Position numbers and translations under genes: made by a program. From Saprospiraceae bacterium (GTDB lineage: Bacteria; Bacteroidota; Bacteroidia; Chitinophagales; Saprospiraceae): a stretch of 6,558 nucleotides of DNA. The number at the start of each line of letters is the position of its first letter. Position 1 is the stretch's first letter. Below the pieces are notes generated by a model. The model was not told where the DNA came from and searched no databases. It worked only from the letters and a program-made list of their open reading frames with translations. The DNA is taken from contig JALZWC010000976.1 of NCBI GenBank assembly GCA_023300255.1, positions 1 to 6,558 of the forward strand. Direction: 5' to 3'. Below, piece by piece: positions 1-4,114 of this stretch.

Positions 1-105
1 AAGGAACCGTAGCCCAGCTATGCTTAATTTTTTAGCATTCCTTAGAAGAAAAAATGTCTAGCTTAAAACGACCAATTTATTCTTACACTTTGCCTAAACG
101 GAATT

Positions 106-144
106 CATCTCTACTCTCTATTCTCTATTCTAAAACCTGTATGG
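106..144 (+). repeat. Family C heptad repeat, solo right arm
   Basis: This 39-base stretch matches 1988-2026 at 35 of 39 positions. Its core is three 7-base units, CTCTACT (109-115), CTCTATT (116-122) and CTCTATT (123-129), followed by the shared tail CTAAAAC, one variable pyrimidine and TGTATGG. At 1918-2013 the same sequence forms the right arm of an inverted repeat. Here no matching left arm (AGAGTAG-type units) is visible upstream, so this is a one-armed copy. It is noncoding. Confidence 0.75.
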
Positions 145-153
145 TTTTAAATG

Positions 154-180
154 CTATGTGTCCTATGTACCTATGTGGTT
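154..180 (+). repeat. Family A octad repeat, solo arm
   Basis: This 27-base stretch differs at one position (T for A) from the right arm of the hairpin at 3362-3388. It is also a near match to the reverse complement of the left arm at 787-813. Its core is the roughly 8-base unit CCTATGTA / CCTATGTG, ending in GGTT followed by an A-rich run. No left arm is present upstream, so it cannot form the large hairpin seen at the other two loci. It ends 56 bases before the start codon at 237, and the equivalent arm at 3388 ends 66 bases before the start at 3455, in the same orientation. Confidence 0.8.
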
Positions 181-236
181 AGAAAAAAATTTCTCCAATT
201 CTTACTGATCACTTTAAATGTTAGTTAAGACAAATA

Positions 237-728
237 ATGAAAATTTTAAACCAACGCCAAATCCAGCAAAAAGTTAAGCGCTTAGCCATAGAGATATTAG
301 AACATAATTTTGGGGAGAAAGAATTAATCTTAGCAGGCATCAATAACAATGGGATGATCTTTGCGGATCTGCTCTTACAAGAATTAGTCGTCATGACCGA
401 TATTCCCATTACAATTACCCGTATTCTCTTAAATCCAGCGAAACCTTTGTCTAGCGATATCATATTAGAAATGCCGCCTGCTCAGGCAAATAACAAGGTT
501 ATTATTATTGTCGATGATGTTGCGAATACTGGTAGGACTATCTTTTATGCAATTAAGCCCCTGCTAGATATTTTGCCTAAAAAAGTGGAGGTAGCGGTCT
601 TAGTGGATCGGACCCATAAGGCTTTTCCTATTCGAGTAGATTATTATGGTATTTCTTTAGCGACTACTTTGCGAGAAAATATTGATGTACAGATTGTGGG
701 GAAGGAGAATGCGGTTTTCTTGAATTAA
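237..728 (+). CDS. PyrR-like phosphoribosyltransferase family protein
   Basis: This 163-residue type I phosphoribosyltransferase is a cytoplasmic enzyme class that uses PRPP to make a nucleotide from a base. The PRPP loop is clear at residues 90-101: a hydrophobic strand, then VDDVANTGRT with the two acidic residues D93 and D94. A PyrR-type segment follows, with DRTHKAFPI (124-132) and DYYGISLATT (135-144), resembling the DRGHRELPI...DYVGK pattern of the uracil phosphoribosyltransferase/regulator PyrR. The early pyrophosphate loop is GINNNG (35-40), where PyrR usually has a GIxTRG motif. The substrate therefore should not be assumed to be uracil, and RNA-binding regulation cannot be inferred. 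The start is fixed by an in-frame stop at 222-224. It stands alone, convergent with panB, and no pyrimidine gene lies next to it. The family call is firm and the substrate is open. Confidence 0.85.
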   Translation: MKILNQRQIQQKVKRLAIEILEHNFGEKELILAGINNNGMIFADLLLQELVVMTDIPITITRILLNPAKPLSSDIILEMPPAQANNKVIIIVDDVANTGRTIFYAIKPLLDILPKKVEVAVLVDRTHKAFPIRVDYYGISLATTLRENIDVQIVGKENAVFLN

Positions 729-767
729 GTTTTTGAACGCACTGAAGTGCTGAGCATTCAGATACTG

Positions 768-867
768 TATTAGGTGTATTTTTTTTAACCACATAGGTAC
801 ATAGGTCACATAGTAGATCGTAACTATGTGACCTATATATCTATGTGGTTAAAAAACACACCTAATA
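768..867. repeat. Family A long inverted repeat (hairpin)
   Basis: The left arm (768-813) and right arm (824-867) are reverse complements over 41 of 44 aligned bases, with two extra Ts in the left T-run, around a 10-base loop. The order in the left arm is TATTAGGTGT, a T-run, AACC, then units ACATAGGT, ACATAGGT and CACATAG (791-813). The inner 27 bases recur at 154-180 and at 3326-3352/3362-3388, and the outer TTAGGTGT plus T-run recurs at 3311-3325. The element sits between two convergent genes and ends 6 bases from the panB stop codon. Matching T-runs and A-runs on opposite arms lengthen the stem, so neither strand has the usual stem-then-U-run of an intrinsic terminator. No flanking target duplication is evident. 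Confidence 0.9.
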
Positions 868-873
868 GATAGT

Positions 874-1692
874 CTAATAACTCTCCTTCTTACTAGGAAA
901 ATCATTCGCTTTCACATCTTTAATATAATGCTCCGTTGCTTCCTTAATTACATCAAAAAGACTAGCATATCGTCTTAAGAAACGAGGATTAAATTCTTTA
1001 GTAATGCCCAATAAATCATGCGTTACTAAGACTTGTCCATCTGTATCTGGGCCTCCTCCGATACCTATTGTTGGAATCGCTACAGTTTTAGAAACTTCCG
1101 CTGCTAAAGTAGCTGGTATTTTTTCTAAGACCACCCCGAAGCAACCCCATTTTTCTAACAGTTTTATATCTTTTCTTAAAATGTCTGCCTCTTCCTCTTG
1201 CTTAGCACGAACCACATACGTACCAAATTTATAAATAGACTGAGGCGTTAATCCTAAGTGTCCCATCACAGGGACTCCCGCAGATAAGATTCTTTTAATG
1301 GAATCTTTGATTTCTTCTCCTCCTTCTAACTTCACGGCATGTGCGCCAGACTCTTTCATGATTCTAATCGCAGATGCCAAGGCTTTTTTGGAATCCCCTT
1401 GATAAGATCCAAAGGGTAAATCTACCACTACTAAAGCTCGCTTTACACCACGCACCACAGACTGGGCATGATAGATCATTTGATCTAAAGTAATTGGTAA
1501 AGTAGTTTCATGACCTGCCATTACATTAGACGCCGAATCACCGACCAATAATACATCGATTCCTGCCTCGTCTAAAATTCTAGCAGAAGAATAATCATAT
1601 GCCGTCAACATGGCTATTTTCTCGCCCTGCTCTTTCATGGCTCTTAACACATGGGTGGTAATTCGCTTAATATCTTTTTGGTGTACAGACAT
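874..1692 (-). CDS. panB: 3-methyl-2-oxobutanoate hydroxymethyltransferase
   Basis: PanB (ketopantoate hydroxymethyltransferase) transfers a one-carbon unit from 5,10-methylenetetrahydrofolate to 2-oxoisovalerate, giving ketopantoate, the first committed step of pantothenate and coenzyme A synthesis in the cytoplasm. The 272-residue protein is slightly longer than E. coli PanB (264) and complete. Expected active-site features are present: LLVGDS with metal-ligand D52, VVDLPFGSY with D91, KLEGG with K121 and E123, GHLGLTPQS with H145, LEKIP with the probable catalytic base E190, and the signature GIGGGPDTDGQVLVTHD around 210-226. The fold is a (beta/alpha)8 barrel that usually forms a decamer. 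The ATG lies close to the repeat block upstream, with only A/T-rich sequence and no Shine-Dalgarno motif before it. No panC or panD is nearby, so the pathway genes are dispersed. I could not identify its promoter. Confidence 0.97.
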   Translation of the reverse strand: MSVHQKDIKRITTHVLRAMKEQGEKIAMLTAYDYSSARILDEAGIDVLLVGDSASNVMAGHETTLPITLDQMIYHAQSVVRGVKRALVVVDLPFGSYQGDSKKALASAIRIMKESGAHAVKLEGGEEIKDSIKRILSAGVPVMGHLGLTPQSIYKFGTYVVRAKQEEEADILRKDIKLLEKWGCFGVVLEKIPATLAAEVSKTVAIPTIGIGGGPDTDGQVLVTHDLLGITKEFNPRFLRRYASLFDVIKEATEHYIKDVKANDFPSKKESY

Positions 1693-1733
1693 TTTTTTAA
1701 TTAATGAAGATTATTTTAATAAAAAATAGAACA

Positions 1734-1906
1734 TAACTACTCAGGTGTCTGGGGCGAGGAGTCAGGGGTCAGGTAGCGTCGTGTTAAAAGAAATTTTCAC
1801 TTTCATAAACCAAGAATAAGTATTTTGCAATCAAGAATCTTGTAAACTTGGCAGTGGCACTCTTTTCCTGACACCTGACACCTCACTCCTGATACCTGAG
1901 TAGTTA
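1734..1906. repeat. Family B heptad inverted repeat, 93-base loop
   Basis: The two 40-base arms (1734-1773 and 1867-1906) are reverse complements at 34 positions, and two of the six mismatches are G-T. The outer 13 bases (TAACTACTCAGGT and complement) match perfectly. The right arm reads as 7-base units CCTGACA, CCTGACA, CCTCACT, CCTGATA, CCTGAGT (1867-1901), and the left arm as degenerate GTCAGGG-like heptads (1740-1774). The 93-base loop is ordinary A/T-rich sequence with its own nested pairs: CCAAG/CTTGG at 1810-1814 and 1847-1851, and CAAGA/TCTTG at 1832-1842. The element begins 41 bases upstream of the panB start codon. I see no ORF or transposase in it. Confidence 0.85.
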
Positions 1907-1917
1907 CAATAGAACAG

Positions 1918-2013
1918 AGAGTAGAGAATAGAGAGTAGAGATATATTTCGTTTAAAAACAATGAAGTTTCGTCTATTTTAAAAGATACATCTCTACGCTC
2001 ACTTCTCTATTCT
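1918..2013. repeat. Family C heptad inverted repeat
   Basis: Left arm 1918-1957 pairs with right arm 1976-2013 around an 18-base loop. The first 29 positions match at 24, and the arms also share a TTTAAAA inner end. The left arm is four 7-base units of the form AGAGAGT / AGAGAAT / AGAGATA (phase 1916-1943), and the right arm is the complementary CTCTAC / CTCTATT type. The right arm and its tail (1988-2026) recur at 106-144 with 35 of 39 identities. The element starts 11 bases after family B ends, so two unrelated-looking heptad elements are stacked in one intergenic region. Confidence 0.8.
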
Positions 2014-2146
2014 AAAACTTGTATGGGTCTTTTTATTTAAAATAAATCTATTGGTTTAATAATTGGGAGACTAAGAGACGACTAAAGTAAAAGTTATTAC
2101 TTCATTCTTCTATATATCTTGACTTTTTTCTGTTTTTTTGTCACTG

Positions 2147-2154
2147 TATCTTTG
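2147..2154 (+). promoter_or_regulatory. Bacteroidota -7 element (TATCTTTG) for the lipoprotein gene
   Basis: TATCTTTG is an exact match to the TAnnTTTG -7 consensus of Bacteroidota housekeeping promoters. A CTTG at 2118-2121 could act as the -33 element, but its 25-base spacing is slightly long, and the TTTG at 2137-2140 is too close. Transcription would start near 2160, giving an untranslated leader of about 50 bases. The same ten bases, TATCTTTGCA, occur ahead of the gene that starts at 6335. Confidence 0.65.
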
Positions 2155-2212
2155 CATATATTAGGATAGTTTTAACGCTATCAATACTGAATTCATTTAA
2201 AAATATAGTCCA

Positions 2213-3229
2213 ATGTACTCAATAAAAACGAATGCCCTCTATCTATTGGCTCTACTGGCAATAATAGGGCTCGGTTCCTGTTCTAATGATTTTTCCCTAA
2301 ATGCACCTGCAAAAGAGATACCGATTGTGTATGGCTTGCTATCGAGGGCCGATGATACGCATTATATTCGAGTAGAACGCGCCTTTCTAGAAGAAGCGAC
2401 TAGTGGCTTAGAATTAGCGCAGCAAGCAGATCAATTATATTTTGATGATATAGATGTGGCTATTGTTCGTGTAAGTAATCAACGCGCTTATCCTTTGCAA
2501 CGAATAGATGGTGTTGCAGAAGGGATTGTTCGATCGGAAGGTATTTTTGCAACGACCCCTAATATTTTATATAAAATTGATGCGGCTACTTTGCAATTAC
2601 AAGAAGGAGAGCAATATGAATTGCTTATTCGGAATGCAACCGAAACGATTATGACAACGGCTATCACTTCCGTTGTCAGTGATTTACGCTTGAATCGACC
2701 GATACCTGGTAATAACAAATTGCCTATTCGGATTTTAGAAGATGATGAATTGACTGTTATTTGGGCAGCAGATGAAACAGCTAGTTTTTTTGATCTACAA
2801 ATGCATATTAATTATGAGGAATGGACTGCTACGACTAGTACGACTCCCCAACAAAAAACAGTGATCTGGAATTTGTCTAGTAACCAAACCGCTATAGATG
2901 GTCCTAATAAAGTAGAAGTGGATGGTATTGAGTTCTATCGTTTTTTAGCGAGTGCGATTCCTACGGATGCGAGTGTGCTTCGTCTTTTGGGTAGTATAGA
3001 TATTGTGATTGATGCGGGTGGTCAGGAGTTGTTTCAATATATTAATGTTGGTCAAGCTAATACGGGTATTACTAGTGCGCAAGTTCTTCCGGTGTTTACG
3101 AATCTGTCAGAGGGACTAGGTATTTTTAGTTCTCGGAATCAATTTGTGGAAAAGGATTTTTTTGTAGATTCTGCTACTAGGGATTTATTGAGAGATGGGG
3201 ACTTGACTCGGGAGTTGAATTTTCAGTGA
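2213..3229 (+). CDS. Lipoprotein, probable DUF4249-like family
   Basis: This is a 338-residue predicted lipoprotein of unknown function. Residues 1-22 are a lipoprotein signal peptide with a charged start (K5), a hydrophobic core rich in Leu, Ala and Ile, and the lipobox LGSC. C23 would be lipidated after cleavage by signal peptidase II. The mature N-terminus SNDFSLN lacks a run of acidic residues, so export to the outer surface is possible but not shown. The body looks beta-rich: VYGLLSRADDTHYIRVERAF (39-58), QYELLIR (134-140), and a closing NLSEGLGIFSSR (297-308). This order resembles DUF4249 proteins of Bacteroidota, often found beside TonB-dependent receptors, but no receptor is next to this one. 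The start is supported by the signal peptide and by a promoter about 60 bases upstream. Lipoprotein status is firm; the family call is moderate. Confidence 0.8.
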   Translation: MYSIKTNALYLLALLAIIGLGSCSNDFSLNAPAKEIPIVYGLLSRADDTHYIRVERAFLEEATSGLELAQQADQLYFDDIDVAIVRVSNQRAYPLQRIDGVAEGIVRSEGIFATTPNILYKIDAATLQLQEGEQYELLIRNATETIMTTAITSVVSDLRLNRPIPGNNKLPIRILEDDELTVIWAADETASFFDLQMHINYEEWTATTSTTPQQKTVIWNLSSNQTAIDGPNKVEVDGIEFYRFLASAIPTDASVLRLLGSIDIVIDAGGQELFQYINVGQANTGITSAQVLPVFTNLSEGLGIFSSRNQFVEKDFFVDSATRDLLRDGDLTRELNFQ

Positions 3230-3240
3230 TTTATTTAACT

Positions 3241-3325
3241 ATCTTAGGTGTGTTTTTACCATCTTAGGTGTATTTTTTTTAACTACACTAGGTGTATTTT
3301 TTTAGCCATCTTAGGTGTTTTTTTT
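3241..3325 (+). repeat. Four-copy TTAGGTGT + T-run tandem repeat
   Basis: Four imperfect units, each with (T/C)TAGGTGT followed by a run of five to nine Ts (two interrupted by an A) and a short A/C-containing linker, lie in a row. The TAGGTGT cores are at 3244-3251, 3264-3271, 3288-3295 and 3311-3318, so the period is 20 to 24 bases. The last unit is continuous with the hairpin at 3321-3393 and matches the outer left arm of the 768-867 element. The array starts 11 bases after the lipoprotein stop codon. It looks like local amplification of one end of the family A element. There is no spacer diversity of the CRISPR kind. Confidence 0.75.
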
Positions 3326-3393
3326 AACCACATAGGTACATAGTTCACATAGTTAGACAGCCTATGTGACCTATGTACCTATGTGGTTAAAAA
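3321..3393. repeat. Family A inverted repeat, second full copy
   Basis: The inner arms 3326-3352 and 3362-3388 are 27 bases each and complementary at 26. Flanking TTTTT (3321-3325) and AAAAA (3389-3393) extend the stem to 32 with one mismatch, around a 9-base loop. The right arm is the exact complement of the left arm at 787-813. Unlike 768-867, the outer ACACCTAA end is missing on the right and is replaced by a broken partial copy (CCTATATGTGGTT, 3398-3410). The element lies between two genes read in the same direction, ending about 60 bases before the gene at 3455. Confidence 0.9.
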
Positions 3394-3454
3394 CATTCCT
3401 ATATGTGGTTAATATTATTCGTTTATTGGGCTACATTTTAATCTAAATTAAACT

Positions 3455-3967
3455 ATGTCGTATATACTAGAAGTAAGAGGTTTTACGCCAAAATTAGGCG
3501 CAGATTGTTTTGTTGCGCCTAATGCAACCATCGTAGGAGATGTGACACTCGGTGACCAATGCAGCGTATGGTTTAACGCAGTCATGAGAGGAGATGTCAA
3601 TAGTATTATTATGGGCAACAAAGTCAACATCCAAGATGGGGCCGTTATCCATTGTACTTTTGAAAAAACCAAAACTATTGTGGGGAATAATGTGTCTATC
3701 GGGCATAATGCAATTGTGCATGGTTGCACGATTGGGGATAATGTCTTGGTCGGTATGGGCGCTATTATTATGGATAATGCAGTGGTAGAATCTAATGTAC
3801 TGATCGGTGCAGGTGCCGTCGTATTAGAAAATGCGAAACTGGAATCTGGATTCATTTATGCGGGCGTGCCTGCTAAAAAAATCAAGCCGCTGACCAAAGA
3901 AAATTTTCAACACTATATTGGAAGAATTGCAGATAATTATGTGCTGTATGCTAGTTGGTTTAAATGA
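3455..3967 (+). CDS. Gamma carbonic anhydrase family protein (YrdA/PaaY-type)
   Basis: This 170-residue left-handed parallel beta-helix protein is built from hexapeptide repeats (IVGDVTLG, VSIGHNAIVHG, CTIGDNVLVG, VLIGAGAVV). The expected metal site is intact: H66 in DGAVIH, H84 in IGHN and H89 in IVHG. The conserved RGDV (45-48) and NIQDG (58-62) are also present. Members are homotrimers with a metal held by histidines from adjacent subunits. Some hydrate CO2, whereas YrdA, PaaY and CaiE types have uncertain or different activity, so the physiological reaction is inferred only. The C-terminal helix (about 146-170) is the usual trimer-packing tail, and the length is normal. No signal peptide is present, so it is cytoplasmic. 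A weak -7-like TACATTTT sits at 3432-3439, close to the ATG. It stands as a single gene, convergent with the patatin gene. Confidence 0.93.
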   Translation: MSYILEVRGFTPKLGADCFVAPNATIVGDVTLGDQCSVWFNAVMRGDVNSIIMGNKVNIQDGAVIHCTFEKTKTIVGNNVSIGHNAIVHGCTIGDNVLVGMGAIIMDNAVVESNVLIGAGAVVLENAKLESGFIYAGVPAKKIKPLTKENFQHYIGRIADNYVLYASWFK

Positions 3968-4114
3968 CCAGAAGTCAGATCGTCCTTTCAGGACTGTCAG
4001 AAGTCAGAAGTCAGATTTATGACGTTGACAACGTGATGCTTGCAAGAGTTGTTAGCAGTCTGACAGCGCAGCGGTCTGACTTCTCGCTTCTGACAGCGTA
4101 GCGGTCTTTTTTTT
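3966..4114 (+). terminator. Possible long-stem terminator after the carbonic anhydrase gene
   Basis: GACC at 3966-3969, overlapping the stop codon, can close a stem with GGTC at 4103-4106, directly followed by eight Ts (4107-4114) on the plus strand. Inside, 3994-4015 pairs with 4075-4096. This gives the stem-then-U-run order expected of a terminator for rightward transcription. The stem is much longer and more interrupted than a typical intrinsic terminator, and the last 3 bases of the T-run overlap the end of the opposing gene. It would not work in the other direction. Confidence 0.3.
3994..4107. repeat. Family D GTCAGAA heptad inverted repeat
   Basis: The left arm 3994-4015 and right arm 4075-4096 are complementary at 20 of 22 bases around a 59-base loop. 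The left arm is GTCAGAA, GTCAGAA, GTCAGAT in exact 7-base phase (3996-4016), and another GTCAGAT lies at 3974-3980. The right side also contains a direct repeat: TCTGACAGCG, then C or T, then AGCGGTCT, at 4059-4077 and 4089-4107, 30 bases apart. The loop holds a small palindrome, ACGTT/AACGT at 4022-4034. The core GTCAG is the same as in the family B heptads (GTCAGGG, GTCAGGT). The element fills the whole gap between two convergent stop codons. Confidence 0.8.

Larger units (their letters stand above)
1..236. other. Noncoding left edge, repeat-bearing
   Basis: I see no supportable gene here. All three plus-strand frames hit stops early (10-12, 33-35 and 59-61), so at most the last few codons of a gene beyond the edge could lie here. 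The first 43 bases can fold weakly: AAGGAA at 1-6 matches TTCCTT at 38-43, with an inner ATGCT/AGCAT pair at 20-24 and 34-38. Bases 106-144 and 154-180 are single arms of repeat families found elsewhere in the window (separate entries). Between them AAAACC (132-137) and GGTTTT (143-148) form a perfect 6-bp stem with a 5-base loop. No complete TAnnTTTG promoter was found ahead of the gene starting at 237. Confidence 0.6.
1693..2212. other. Divergent intergenic region, repeat-filled
   Basis: This 520-base gap lies between the starts of panB (leftward) and the lipoprotein gene (rightward), and I see no coding potential in it. It holds, in order, a heptad inverted repeat (1734-1906), a second heptad inverted repeat (1918-2013, with its shared tail running to 2026), an A/T-rich stretch with a small stem (AAGTAA 2085-2090, TTACTT 2097-2102), the lipoprotein promoter (2147-2154), and a possible 5-prime-UTR stem (GATAG 2165-2169, CTATC 2178-2182). 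No TAnnTTTG element was found facing panB, so the panB promoter is either non-canonical or lies among the repeats. Confidence 0.6.

Noticed and set aside
154..236. PyrR-type attenuator or RNA-binding leader ahead of the phosphoribosyltransferase gene
   Set aside because: There is no anti-terminator/terminator stem pair or PyrR-binding loop motif. The leader holds only the solo repeat arm and A/T-rich sequence.
221..463. Minus-strand ORF opposite the phosphoribosyltransferase gene, and similar overlapping ORFs inside panB, the lipoprotein, carbonic anhydrase and patatin genes
   Set aside because: All lie in alternative frames of genes with clear family motifs, and their translations show low-complexity or improbable composition, as expected of frame shadows.
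739..761. Small hairpins downstream of the phosphoribosyltransferase stop (GCACT/AGTGC, CTGA/TCAG)
   Set aside because: The first stem has a 2-base loop, the second only 4 base pairs, and no T-run follows directly. Too weak for a terminator call.
768..867. Bidirectional intrinsic terminator between the phosphoribosyltransferase gene and panB
   Set aside because: The T-run lies on the 5-prime side of the stem and the A-run on the 3-prime side on either strand, so neither transcript gets a stem followed by Us. It may still affect transcription, but the signal itself is not the standard one.
1734..2026. Insertion sequence or MITE remnant
   Set aside because: There is no transposase or fragment of one, no clear target-site duplication, and the arms are internally periodic, unlike typical IS ends. 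Kept only as repeat features.
3241..3325. CRISPR array
   Set aside because: The period is only 20-24 bases, the units are T-rich throughout, there are no unique spacers, and no cas gene is in the window.
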